Below, piece after piece: positions 1-13,059 of a stretch of DNA of 64,000 nucleotides. A program made the position numbers and the translations under genes. Under the pieces are notes generated by a model. The model was not told where the DNA came from. It saw only the letters and a list, made by a program, of their open reading frames with translations, and ran no database searches. The stretch comes from Bradysia coprophila. Its lineage: Eukaryota > Arthropoda > Insecta > Diptera > Sciaridae. The stretch is from contig NW_023503337.1 in NCBI RefSeq assembly GCF_014529535.1, forward strand, positions 372,001 to 436,000, in the 5' to 3' direction. Each line of letters opens with the position of its first letter. The first letter of the stretch is position 1.

Positions 1-1489
1 GACATATAAGCAGAGAAAATACCAACTAAAAATGGGTTTCATCTAGAGTGATCTTAGTGCTTCAAATGGCATAGTGGAAGTAATACCTACTAATTCCCAA
101 TAATTAATTAATTATTCCCAATTCCCAATATACTTTCCAACTTGAACTTGGAATCGGGTTGCTTCCAGCTGTTGTAAATCAGCGGAATTCTCGCGTCAAA
201 AATCTGATAATTTATATGAATATAAAAAAAAACTTACAAATAAATATCCGGTAGGCTGTTATTCGCGATTTTTGCGTTCAACAGATGACACTACTTTGTA
301 TTTTGGAAAAATTTGAATATCGGACAAAAGTGTGCCACACGTTGCAAATCGCCAAAACATAATACTAAATCCAAATTGCCGAATTTTTGACCACCATGCT
401 CCCATCTATGTTCAAAATTTTAGAATCCAAGTTATGTTGGGAATTGATGCATCTACCCAGTCATGCCCAAATGACTTTAGGATCATTAGTTGTGACGGTA
501 TTGTGGTTTCCTTTTCTATTCTTTTTTAAGGTTAGCCCACCATTAAAGGTACATATCTAGGTGGGGCCTATTGAAAATGCATCCTAATCAACTATTTATA
601 AAACTAATGATGCCAGTCGACCCAATGTATTTACTCTGCATATATAAATTAGAAACATTGTAAAGCGGAATGAATAAAAACCGATCGCATTTAAATCTGA
701 TCTGATTTCCATAATTGGACAATGAATTCCCATTAATTTAGTACCTGTTTTAATTTATGCGTATAAAAGTCCACTATATTACGGGATGGACTCTATATTC
801 ATACAGATTCACAAAAGGTAATTGATACATAATTTGTTTTTATGGATGCTATTAAAAAAAAACGAGCGGGAAGGATTCCAATCGAATATTATTTTATTAC
901 AAAAATGAGAACGTGTTTCGGAACCGGTTACTTCCTGAAGTATTTACAACGACCGAACACATTTATATATGTATACGATCCAATTGTTCGTGGACAAAAT
1001 TCTGTTTTATTTTTACGTTAACAACCTTAAGTGTAATAATAAAAAAAAAAAAAAACATCAAATCGGATTCCAAAGACAACACGAGCGAATATATTCAGTG
1101 TTTTGAATTTGTTTTAAATATTTGGTCCCCTCTTTTCGGGTCGACTTTCTTTTCTTCTTCAAGATTTAAACTGGTGTTTTTGTAAGATGTTGTTCAATAA
1201 TTTTGATTTAAAAGGCCCGAATTCAATATTTTGACCAGTTTAGTTAAGCCTAATAACTACTGTCTGCAGAGATATGCGTACATGATAAACGATGTCGTTT
1301 GCGTCGAATCCGCTTAAAGATTAAGGGAATTACAAACTTAAAGGTGATTTTTCGCTCATATTTTTTATCGTTTTTTTGTTTAATATTTTGATCATCATTG
1401 GCATCCAAATTACAACTAACATCTTGAAATTGTTCGAATTAATTGATGCTTAACTTTTAAGGAACGGCGAGCGTACCTTTACATTACAT

Positions 1490-1800
1490 TAATCATTAAA
1501 TCTGTTCCTTCTTATGTTAAACACTAACGTTTTGCTCAGATAGGTTCTAAAACACTATCCCGCTGGTAACTACGCTCTAAGCTAGTGATCGCAGGACACG
1601 CAGAAATGCACTGGACAGAGTTCGTGTAATTCCAGGGGCGAACAACATAAAGCTTTTATACTCACCAACCCGCAATAGCAAGCGTTATAATGCTAAAAAA
1701 AAAACAAATCAAACCACAACGAAAACATAACTGTGTCGTTCTTAAAATCTATCACTTCATTAGTTTTAACATTCCATTTTTTGTCGATAACAAATGACTA
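1490..1800 (+). repeat. Dispersed short repeat, copies 1 and 2 (degenerate)
   Basis: Two related segments begin near 1492 and 1744. Each has a head like AATCTGTTACTTCNTTTGTT; the first 16 bases of copy 1, AATCATTAAATCTGTT, recur exactly at 21886. The second copy ends in TTGTCGATAACAAATG, which resembles tails at about 21993 and 33151. The same head recurs in other introns of this gene. It is probably an old short interspersed element. Family and boundaries are not determined. Confidence 0.35.
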
Positions 1801-4496
1801 GAATTGACACAAATTCGCATCCATCGATAAAACTGAACAGTGATACTCGCTAATATCTATTCAAATGCACAATTGTTTAACAAAAAATGGTTAAGTTATT
1901 CTCTGCTAAAAAAAATGAAACGATGTTTTAAGTACGTTGATTGACATTACCATTGAAATTCCTCCGATATGTATAACTCTCTTTTTTTGTTAATCCATTC
2001 AGTTGTCAGATTGAGACCATTTTTTTGTTATTGTTTTCGATTTTTTTTTTTTGGTTTTGTTCATGTTCTTGTCGTCTTGTGATTTTTTTTTTTAAATACA
2101 AATGAATCTTAACGAAACACATAATATTCCGATACTGGGGGCACACACCTTAGTTTGTGTACAATTAATTTATATTATTGAAATTGAATCGTAAAGAATA
2201 GATCTTTAAATCATTGAAAAATGGTCCAATTATTTAAACTCGTGCGCTGCGAAAAAATTGTATGGACAACAAAGGCAGAGACAGTTTATAGTTGGAAAAT
2301 GTTGAGAGGAGAGAGAAAAAAAAATTGGCATTGAATTTAATCTAATTAAAGATGACATTTTTGACGTGGTACAATCTGTTTTGTGTATTGTATTCATTAT
2401 GCTAACAACATTATTGAATTGAAGAAAATTATTCGGTCTGTCGAAAAAAAGAAAAAAGCAACATTACAACGAATTGCGTATTACTATTACACGCACGTAA
2501 TTAATGGGATTTAAAACAGATTCTTTTTTTTTTGTTAATGAAACGATGATTGTTCAGATTATAATTGTAAATTAGAGGCAGGTCATAAAGACAATGCATA
2601 AAGATAAAGATATATTTCTTTCCAATTAATTGTCTTAAAGTAACCAGATTTTAGGCAAAACTCTTAGTTAAGTATTAGCTAAGAGCGATTCATTAAGACC
2701 GACTGTTGTAGATTCGAATACTTCAAAATTAACTTGACGCAGGGCAGGATTTGTATTTGCACTGGGGCAATGATCCTTCGTTAAAAAAATAACAAGATTT
2801 TTACAGTCATTTTAAAAAATGTTTATTGTCCTACTTTTTCAGCGCCCTGGCCCCTTTTTTCCTTTTCCATAGGCTAATTCATCCCTGACATTACAAACGT
2901 GTCTTTCTTTTTACTCAGTCGTGTGGTTTCACAAAAGCTAATTATTGAGACTGATTTTTGGGTTTCGTATTGCTGTGGTTACAAATTTTTCCATAAGATC
3001 AGAAACATGGGCTTGAAGACTAGATGTACTGTACTTAGATTCACCCGTTTCTCTAAAAATTCTACATGTTTATGTAAGTGTGCAAAAATTGACAATTTTA
3101 ACTAAACTCTAGAAAAATAATTAACTTTTGCTGCGTGTTGTTTGTTACATTAATTTTATTCTTTCTATATGTAGTTCATCACATTTCTTCCATTACACGC
3201 GTATAATAACGTGCATGTGAAATGATTCTTTTTATGTTTCCTTTTTTATGTGGCACGATGTGGAACAAATCAGACTACAAAACGTTCAGATCACCCCATG
3301 AACAGTTGATTTGAGTTTAGTTTATTGGCACTTCCGATACACTGTAGATGGCGTCAATTTTCTATGAAAAGACAAAGGTCAGGAGATTTCATCTCATTTT
3401 TCTCTCTAATTTTTTCAAATATATTTTTGATCTTTGATCTTTGTAAATGAGATTTTTATAAAAAAGTGACGCCTCGACAGTGCAGCTCAAATGCCAGTAA
3501 ATATTAATTGTTTTTAATGTTGTTAACTAAAGTTCTGCAGAAATGACAGATGTACGAATGTTTACGAAAACATTTCAGGCATTCAACATTTTATTCGTAT
3601 ATCTCTGTAAGATTCCCTGCGTTTAGATCTGGGAACTGAACCATTTGTTTTAAAGGGAAGAAATGTAATACAAGTTGTTGTGTGATTACTTGAGGGGTTT
3701 CTAAGATAATTCGAGTGATCCACAATCCTGAGTGTATTGAAAATTCTTGGTTTAATTAATCGAAAGTTAAAAAAGGAAAACCTCAGAGGAATTCCAATCA
3801 ACGAATTATTTTTTTTAGAGACCAGCTACGAAAAAGGTCTACGTTTTTTTGACTAAAACTAATAGCTGAGCTGGTTTAATTTTTTAAGAATTAGTAGGAT
3901 TAGAATCTCTGATTTAAAAAAAAACGGTTTAACAAAACAGAAGCACGTTAAGACCTCAATATCACATAAGATGATGTAATAAAGCGAACCAGAACTCATC
4001 TACGGATCAAAGGATTAGAATATAAGTACATAAATGGGGTAAGGGTTAAACCAATAAAAAAATTATGTTTCGACCAAAAAAAAGCATTAAAAATTATCCA
4101 TCAAGTGTAAAAGTTGGTAAATATATTTGTAACCCAAAACTTTTCCCGAAATAAAAAAAAAGTTATCCGATTTAATCTTCTAACACGAAAACAGAATGTT
4201 TAAAAGTTTTATACAAAAACACAATCTCCGATAACAGATTGACCATACAAAAAGAAATAAAAAATGTTTAGAAGGGAGGAAAAAATTGAAATAATTAAAA
4301 TTCCTTTGCATTTTGGGATTAGAAACCTTTTTTTTTCGAGTGTATAAACGCAACAATACGCACCAAACCAGCATACCTAGCAATCATAACACGCATAAAA
4401 TGTCTCTTAACAAATAAAATTCCTCGTGGTTGGGTCATATATGGAGATATAAGATTACGCTGCTTTACTATAATGCTGCATGCATCTTACAAACAC

Positions 4497-4530
4497 TTTT
4501 TGTTGTTGTTGTTGTCTTCGTTGTTGTTGC
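4497..4530 (+). repeat. TTG trinucleotide microsatellite
   Basis: Imperfect GTT/TTG repeats interrupted by a TCTTC segment, inside the large echinus intron. No coding role is apparent. Confidence 0.7.
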
Positions 4531-7500
4531 ATTTATACGACGACATAGCGTTAGCATACATAGCTTCGTATCATGTATATGTATATTGTAAGATATACGT
4601 ATATCTGTCCTAACCAATGGTATTATACACAGCAATATAAAATCGTATAGCCTTTCCTTCAAAACATTAATTTATTTTGAGGTCCAAACACCACTATACA
4701 CCTCGGATGCTGTTGTTTTCCTATTCATTTTGACCATTTGGCCAGAGTGTGTTGTGCTTGTATAAAAGGTGAATATTTTACGATGAACTCTTTTAACAAC
4801 AAGACTGTTTTTGGACGTAAAAGAATTATATAAAAGTTTTCTTGAAAACCGGTTTCTCCTCTACATAATGTTTTGAAGGCTTTTTTATTATTACTTATCC
4901 ATACTATACGACGATGTTTATTCTTACACAGCATTTATGATATGTTTTGTAAATAATTTTTTTTTCTTTAAAATTGTTGAAAAATGAGTTTTAATTATGA
5001 TCTCTAGCATCGTTATTGATTGTAATTTCTAATTAATTAATAATTTTTTTACATACGAAAAATACAAAACTTATTCAAAAGGGATTTTCTATGTTAATTT
5101 TGATTAGTATTCTGAATAACATTTGGGAGTATATACAATGTGGCTTCGATCGAAAAAATACTGAAAGAAAAAACCGATTTCGTTGTGACCGAAAAGGGTC
5201 AAGCAATTAACATTTTTCAGAGATTTTTTTTAGCGCTTCAGTGGTTAGGTATTTTGATTACTAATGGTTTGAAATTTATGACCTTTACCTGAATGATCTT
5301 AGCACCAGAAGAATGTGTTCATCAATTACAGGAACACAAGGTCCTAGAATGTTGGTGGAAATTACAGGTTGCACATCCTCGTTAGAAAGCTAAGAATTGA
5401 ATTAATTCTTCATCAATTTTGTTAGGGTAAGTGCATCGTGCGATTGCAATCAACATAGGACATGTTATATGACTTCTTTGGAATAAGTGCTCATGAAGTA
5501 ATTCTATTTACCTAAACGCTTCCCTAGGAAGGTAAATAGGGTATTATTTCATCTGTCAAAATTTGCTTTGCTATGCTTTGTTGAATAACATTGTATAGCT
5601 ATATAGCTCGGTAGCGCAATCTATCACCATTGTAACAATTTTTAATCATTATTCTCAGAGATTCACAATCTATATTATTATTAGAGGAATCATCACAATG
5701 TGAGTAAAAGACATTTCCACGTCATGCAACAATATTTACGTCAAAATCCGAAAAACTAAATGATATTTAATGAAAGGTCTACTTTTCAAAAAATTATTGA
5801 CAAATTGCGAAACATCAATCAATTGTAGCGCCTAAATTTACGATATCTTCAAATCTTTTACTTATAAAAAACAAATTAAAAATCGATAGATACTTTCCCA
5901 ATTCCAATGGCAGTCTTCAATCATCGGAATGAAGATGTTGCTAATTATTATTGGGCAATGCTTAAAGCATACACCCAAAAAATCAATGTCTCTCGCCCCA
6001 TTAATATGTATGTTTAACATATTGTGCAACAAAATTTGCTATTCGGCGCTTTAACTCTTAGCATAACTATCGATGTCCATTTAAATTTAGTGGAAATTAC
6101 TCAGAAAAAAATGTGATCAAAAGTAAGCTAAACACAACAACCTAAATACATTTCGAGCATTTCCGAGACCACGAAACAATGACTCGTAGTAATACTATAG
6201 TGATGTCAATAATACATATAAATACATGGTAAAATCGTACTACGGAGTATCAACACAATGTAATGCTATAGCCTCAACATAATCGTAAAAACAAAATAGA
6301 AACTTACAATATATCGCTACTCACACTCGCTTAAGATCTTAAAAAATTTAAAAGTCGCGCCATTGTTTTTCAATACCATTATTTGTGAATATATGAGATT
6401 GAAAGCATATAAAATTTGTTATAATGGTAATGGTGATATTCCTCAGAGAGGCCTCCAGCACGTTTTAAACCCAAAAAAATGCTTTTATAAAAAACAACAA
6501 TTTTCTTTCTCAAGTTTTGTTTTTTAAATTGCGAGTACAGAATTACACCTCTAACATAATCCAAAATTCTCTCTTCTCATTTTTATGGAATCGATGAAGA
6601 ATTTTTTAAAAATCAAAATATTTTTAAAAAAAAAAGAGGCTAACTCAATTCCATTGAAATAAGTGCTTGAAAGAGAGACACACTCAACGAGGTCTTTTCA
6701 CGTATCACATCCATATTCTTCGTCTTTTCGTTTTACCTTTTATTTCTCTTTTTCGTTTTATATAAAAAAAAGATTGTTAATACCATCAACCTCCCAAGAA
6801 ACCAAGAAACAAAATGGCTGCTCTCTGTCGTGCTTCTTACTCTGGCGATCACCGTCTAATACCTCTTACCTGTACTCAACTACGTATACCACCTTAGTTA
6901 CGAAGTCAACAACTCGAAACGTAGACACTTTGTGCAAGTTAAGAGCGATTTTTTGTGAATATCTTAAGTAATTGGATCAAATCTAACTAAATCATTTCAT
7001 TAAACTGAAGATTTATGTTGTTTGAAGTGAATTTTACCGGAAATGTGAAAAAAATTGCTGAATTTGGATTAACCGTCGACGATATTAGCCAATATCGAAC
7101 AGCAATAATTCTGTGACCGCGTCATTTTTCTTAAAGTGAATGGATATTTCTTATACAGACGCTGTGTGTATGGTGATCCGAAACACATTTCGAAGCGAAT
7201 TTGGATTTATTTTTCTTTATTTCTGATATATTCTGTTCGATATAAAAATCAGAATATTTTTATTGTTCCAAAATGTTTGTTGTTCATCAAATATTTATTC
7301 ATAAATCAGAACAAGTGCAATGGTTAAATAATGATAAAGTTCTCATATGTGCAACAGTAAACAATTACGGTCACCATCCGTGACGTTGTCGTCGTCGCTT
7401 CCTGTAATTAGTCTGGCTATTGACTCCTTGTTAACCGTGTGTTGGATCATCAAATTAAAATAATACAAAAAAATTATTAAAATAAAAAGAAAATTTAATA

Positions 7501-8065
7501 AACAAAATACGGAAAAGAAACAATATTGAAACAAGTGACTAAACAAGTGCGTTTTGGAACCCCTCGTAAAATAAACGTTTTTTTTCGCTTCTTCTTTCGT
7601 CTTCATATATTGTTGACGCAACGAAATAGAATATTTTTTTTTAGAAAATGTTTTCAAACACCTTTTGAAACGAGGACTATATTCTTTTGGACATATATTT
7701 TACACGGCAGGTGGTTAAATATTTATTCAATTCATTCTACAAAGGGGATTTTTGATATAAATTTTAAATAAAAAAAAGTTTTAAGTTAAATATTGAACAT
7801 GTGTAGTAAAGGTAGCATCAAACAAGTGACTTATGCAGAGCAGGTAGATATTGTGATCATCGAAGTGTATCAAACATAATCATTGTTTTTGAAAGAAAAT
7901 AAAGTTTTTTTCTGGTTCTTCTTCAGTTGGTGCATTTGAAACCAATAGAAAAAAAAACTAATTTTTTAATCCGACAAAAAGATGATGAGGTTTTTGTTAT
8001 AAGTGACTGTGAATACACACAAAATAGAAAGAAAATTTTTTTGCTAATATTTTGCAAATGAAACA

Positions 8066-8119
8066 ATGGATTACATAATGCAGAACAAAAACATTGGTGC
8101 ATTTTTTCAGACCTGCAAG
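8066..8119 (+). CDS. Weak candidate alternative first exon of echinus
   Basis: An ATG at 8066 (context AAACA-ATG) opens 18 codons that end in AAG followed by a possible donor GTATAC at 8120. The junction is phase 0, so the frame would read into the exon at 12967 (V-L-W-H-L-D). The predicted peptide (MDYIMQNKNIGAFFQTCK) matches no family I know, and it lacks the USP Cys box. A short open stretch with a GT after it is easily found by chance in DNA of this composition. I list it only because frame and phase are compatible. Confidence 0.15.
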
Positions 8120-11100
8120 GTATACTATTTACTAATTTATTTTTCGTTCAATTGATAACTTTTCTGTAATTTTTTCTCAAAAAAAAAAAATTGAATGGAA
8201 AACATTATGTTGCTCAAAAATATGTTTCATTACGAAATGTCGAAAACGAAATATCAAAATCTGCAGCTGTACGTACGTATAATAGACACAGTCGCACACA
8301 CCATTTAAAAAAGTCCACTCAAATCATAATCGTGATCTACTAAAAATTAAATCTAAAGATCTCATATATAAACTGGTTCAGTTTCGAAAGAGATAGTTGA
8401 TCAATGATCATGAATTATATAACAACTGAACTTATCCAATGAATCATAGGAGACTTTATTAGACGTATTTAAACCGAACCATATGCTATGATCTATGGAC
8501 AAGAAACATTATTTGCTTTAACTTCAAGCACATGTGTACACATTTGTACAATTCTCACATATTGAATTACAATTCGCATAAATTTCAAAAGTATTATTGT
8601 GCTAACGATCGCTAATTTCATTTTAATATTTTGATGTTGTTATTATCTCCTGTAAATATCAAATTAAATTTGAACTTTGTTTTTTATTGTTGTCGTTGTT
8701 GTTGTGATTCGGTAAAAGCTATATTTCACACGAGATCTAATATTTCTAATTCACGAGTCGAAAGATACGTTGCATGCACAAGATTTGTTTTTGTGTTCTG
8801 TGGTAATGAACTATACGCCTTTGTTGGGAATAACAAAGACAAATGAAATTATTAAGAGTCAAACTCACACAGACTGATGCAAAAAGCCAATGATCGTTTT
8901 CGGTCACATTATGGACAATTCATTACATCCCGAATGAACGATTCCCTTTCGATTCTTACATTCTTTGGATACACGAAAAAGTGGAATGGACCACGGCCCA
9001 ATTGAATATGTTTCATAAATATTTTATTCATATTGGACTTGGATAGGCGTCTTGTTGGGACTGAGTGACTTCAATTAACGTATAGGAAAACTACTGAGCT
9101 GTGATACATCTATTTGTAAATATGATACAATACTGGGGCATGACAAACGTAGACGTACCTATTTGAATCACTAATTCAATTAGCCGAAGCTTATTTTTGT
9201 CGCTTCTGTAGATCAGATGAGAGATGGTTGATGGATTTGTAAGAACTTTTTTTTTTTGATAAAATGATGGTTTTCACGACCCTTCGAGTTGGTATATCCA
9301 TAGGTTACATTGGATGTTTCAGAAGTAATGAAGTACGTAGCAACATCAAATACTGGTTTACTATCAGATCCTTGCAAAGGTTGATTCCACCATAGGAAAA
9401 TGAAATTAATTATCATTTTCGCAGAGGACAAATTCGTTTGTAATGGTCAACTTTCGCATGCATGATAGATAGTAAAATTAGTTACTGGATCGCTAACAGT
9501 TAAAGTTGAAACAATTCTCGAATTTAAATCCAAAATGTGAAGTTATTAGAAAATATTTTATGTCGTACCTACTTTATCAAAACATTGGTTATTGGTTCTG
9601 TATCGTCTTAAATAATCTTCTAGTCAGAACGAAACAAAGTCAAATTGGATCTTATTAAAAGTTACGATTCATCTTGTTCAAGGAAGATTGAAGCCTACTT
9701 GTAACCATACCGATAGACGAAACTAGCTAGTTAATGTTAACGCTTTCTTACAATCTCTGTAACTCGTTTACATTACTACTTTATAAACAACACAATGTTT
9801 ACACAGAAAGATATGGAAAAAAGCGCCAAAGCGACTGTCTATCGTAAAGAATATAATATTCTAAGAAATCTGAAAACATGGAAAAAGAAACACATTTTTT
9901 GTACCAAAGTTTATTGTAAAAGGCGCGAAACAAAGCAGCATAAGGAATATATAGAAAAATCGTTCATGTTTGTTTGATAACATTTCCAGAACAATAATAA
10001 AAACGACGATATTATCAAACAAACCACATTTACGTTTACGTTTTACGAATGTAAATAAGTTTCCATACAAAAACGGGTTTTCGTTTTTCGGATCGTGATG
10101 TATCAACTATATTATCCTACCAAATATTATAACCACACAATGTAGGTTCTGTCTTATGCCCTTATATATATATAAAGAAGAAGAAAAAAAACTTTAAAAA
10201 CGGGCGCGCACATCTTCTTCAATACTCTTCTTAATGTTGTTCCATTATAAACCCAAGCTGAACTCGTACAACTGTTTATACAAGATATTATACCTACACT
10301 AAAGCATAGAATATAATGTACACACAGGTAACATCAGCGTTACTTACCGGCCATCTTTGTTTTTTGTATCCATTCTTCTCGACTTCTTCTTATACATAAA
10401 ATTTAAGCATATAAAATACACGCTGACGTTGAAATTCAAATAAGAAAAAGATGCAACAGCCAAATGCACAACTAGTACACGAACCTACGATATACACGGC
10501 TTATATATATATGTATATTACAGATTTGTGTTTTCAGTTTCTACTTCTACTTTTCTTCATTGGCGTATTCTGAAGTTAAATGGATTTCTTAACGTGTTTT
10601 CTTCAGCGTTTCTTTTTTGTTTTGCTTTTTTTTGTTTAATTATGTCCATGTATAGTTCCGTATACCTTCGATAGTAATACCTTGTATGCACTTAAAATTT
10701 AGTTGAAAGATTAACTCTTTTTTTCGGATCTTATCGAAAGATCGCGTTGGTGGTTCACGCGTCAATTAATGTTATATCGCTCCGGTAAATGTGTATACGC
10801 AATGCATATGGAGAGAAGTTTGACCGCGTGGTTGTATATTTAAAACGCACGAAAAAAAGTCTAAATTAGTCAATAACTTATTAACTAACATAGTTTTTAT
10901 GAACGTTTGATTGGAAATACGTAAAAAAAAATTGGAAAAATTTTTATATGAGATTTTGACCTTATTTGATCTGTTTAATTGCTTTGGATGGGCGTGATAT
11001 GATAGTTTCTACTTTTTAAATGTGGGATCGATACAGAAAATACGAAACGTTTTTTTTTATTATTATTTTCATTCAGACTGTTGGACTGTAATTTCGAAGA

Positions 11101-12966
11101 ATGTATTGCTGTCCATTTGAAGAATTTTTTTTTCTTCTTTAATTAAAACCAAAATACATTTCGATTGCCGTAGAACATTTCGTTAGTATTCGATTACCGG
11201 ATAAAGTATCAAATTCTTACCGAGTTGTAGGCGAAGCTAATCTCTAAATCAATGCTTTACGGTAATAAATGATTAATGAAACATTAAAAAACGTAACATC
11301 GATGCTCATTTTGATTCGTTTGCGCTCGTGCCATTGAAAAAAGCCGGGTCCAATAAAATACATTGAGTGACCATCATCATTCCATAAAGCCGAACAACCA
11401 CTATAATGGAAATATAGAATTTCCATAACTTGAATTTGTAATTACAAAGACGAGTTATTTATGGACTCGTCTTTCGATCTAAATATGAATTTGATATTGT
11501 TCCTTTGTTCTCTCGAATAATATTCCTTTAATGTCGAAATCTGTGAATGTTGGTTGGTATATATAACAAATCAATTTATGAACGAAATCTGAAACTTACA
11601 CCAACCTATTCGGACCAGCCCACATCACGACTTTGGAATTACTTACGTTTTTCAGTCAAATTACGAAGAGGAAAAAAAACATAATTCCGTGTACCTAATA
11701 ATTACAAAAGTTTTATTCGATTACAAAAACTGACAATTATAAATTAATTAATCTGTAGCGCCTCGTTTTCTTTTGCCGTTTTAAAATAATTTCGTTTCAT
11801 TTTTTGTTGCTCCGCAAAAACATGATTGTATATTCTCAAATGCACACAATTCATAATGCTAACAAAGAAATTGAATTCACCATGATCAGATAATTCGTGC
11901 ACAAGCCGTAAGAAAAATTGCTCAGATTTCCCTCCATAGTTTTATTGTATTGTTTCTTATACTAAAATTATGAGTCATCTCTTAAAGCGTTCATGATGTC
12001 AACGGAAATCTTGGCAGAGATGAGAGCTGTGAACAAAAATGTTCGAGCCGGCTCGATGGAAAAATTTGTTAGCCATTCATTGGTTTAGGAATTCTGCCTT
12101 CGTGATTTTCCTGGTAGAGTCTCAAAGTTTTAGAGTTTCCTGGTAGATCAATCCTAAGAGTAATTATAATTTGTCTAAGTGCTAATCCTACACAATCAAG
12201 CCGACTTTCAAAACACACACTGTCTGGCGGAACGATTTTATCTGTGCTATCAGCACTATCAGTTTAGAAGTATCAACAGTAGAATCATATTATATTGCTA
12301 TTAAAGTGAGAGTAAAAACTGAATTGCTGTAATAAATCTGTCGTCATGTAACTGTCCATAATAAAATGACGATTTATTGGCATAACTGTGGGTTAATTCA
12401 AATTTGATTATCCCGTGTCTTGAAAACTTGAGAGTCTGTCTTTAGAAATAGAGTTTCGTTTGTGTGTCGTCCTAGCAATTTTTTTTTAAAATAAATTTAA
12501 ATAATTCACTCACTCAAAAATTATAATAATTGGGTCTTAGAACCGTCAGTTCGGCAAACAATGGCTGGAAAAGATCTCATATTCTCAATGTTGTGTAAGT
12601 ACTTTTGTTAGCGATATCACGATGTGATGATATGTATCATTATAATGGGTTGCTTTAAAGTGTTCAAAACTCGGTTTCATGATAGAAAATCTAGGAACTT
12701 AAAATGTATAATTTCTAACAATTTTTTTATTGTTGTTGTTTGAGTAAAATGTGACGTATAGTGGGGCACATAATCATAGGTTTGCCATTTGAATATTATA
12801 AAAAAGTGGATCTTCTCAGAATTAAAATGCTGTGTGTTTTGGTACAAATCTTTGTATACATAACGACCATATCTATAACACCGATCGTACATATATATAA
12901 TTTCGTAACCTTTGATTTTATTACATTTTTTCTAATTCTTTTTCTTTCCTCAATGTTTAATTGTAG

Positions 12967-13059
12967 GTATTGTGGCATCTGGATGCATTCAGACGATCGT
13001 TCAGGCAGCTCAGTAATCATGTTTGTGGCGGACAAGATTGTATATTTTGCGCATTAAAG
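12967..13059 (+). CDS. ec: Echinus/USP53-54-like, canonical exon after the Cys-box exon
   Basis: 31 codons between a clear acceptor (TTAATTGTAG) and the donor GTAAGA. The translation, [12 protein letters not shown] followed by [19 protein letters not shown], aligns without gaps to human USP53/54 (VLWHLDIFRRSF...CIFCALK), which follows directly after the catalytic Cys segment in those proteins. The exon starts and ends in phase 0. It has no start codon of its own, so an upstream exon must supply the N-terminus; in the canonical isoform that exon is the missing Cys-box exon. The next exon is 12.3 kb downstream. Confidence 0.93.

Larger units (their letters stand above)
1..12966 (+). other. ec: Upstream intron of echinus orthologue (no canonical coding exon seen)
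   Basis: This AT-rich stretch precedes the first recognisable USP exon. The family needs an upstream exon carrying the Cys box (Gly-Gln-Asn-x-Cys-Phe-Leu-Asn in USP53/54). I looked for TGY-TTY-YTN-AAY on the plus strand and found no credible match, so that exon is probably left of position 1. The short ORFs here are low-complexity Phe/Lys/Asn/Ile-rich readings of intron sequence and none resembles a known protein. A TTG microsatellite, copies of a dispersed short repeat near 1.5 to 1.8 kb, and one weak alternative-exon candidate at 8066 are listed separately. Confidence 0.6.

Noticed and set aside
6505..6545. Reading F-C-F-L-N-C near 6.52 kb as the missing echinus Cys box
   Set aside because: The residues before it (SFSS) do not match the required GQNN, the residues after do not match AVQ, and no compatible splice sites flank it.
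12561..12594. Short ATG exon (MAGKDLIFSML) with a GTAAGT donor before the 12967 exon
   Set aside because: The donor is phase 1 while the next exon needs phase 0, so the frame would break.
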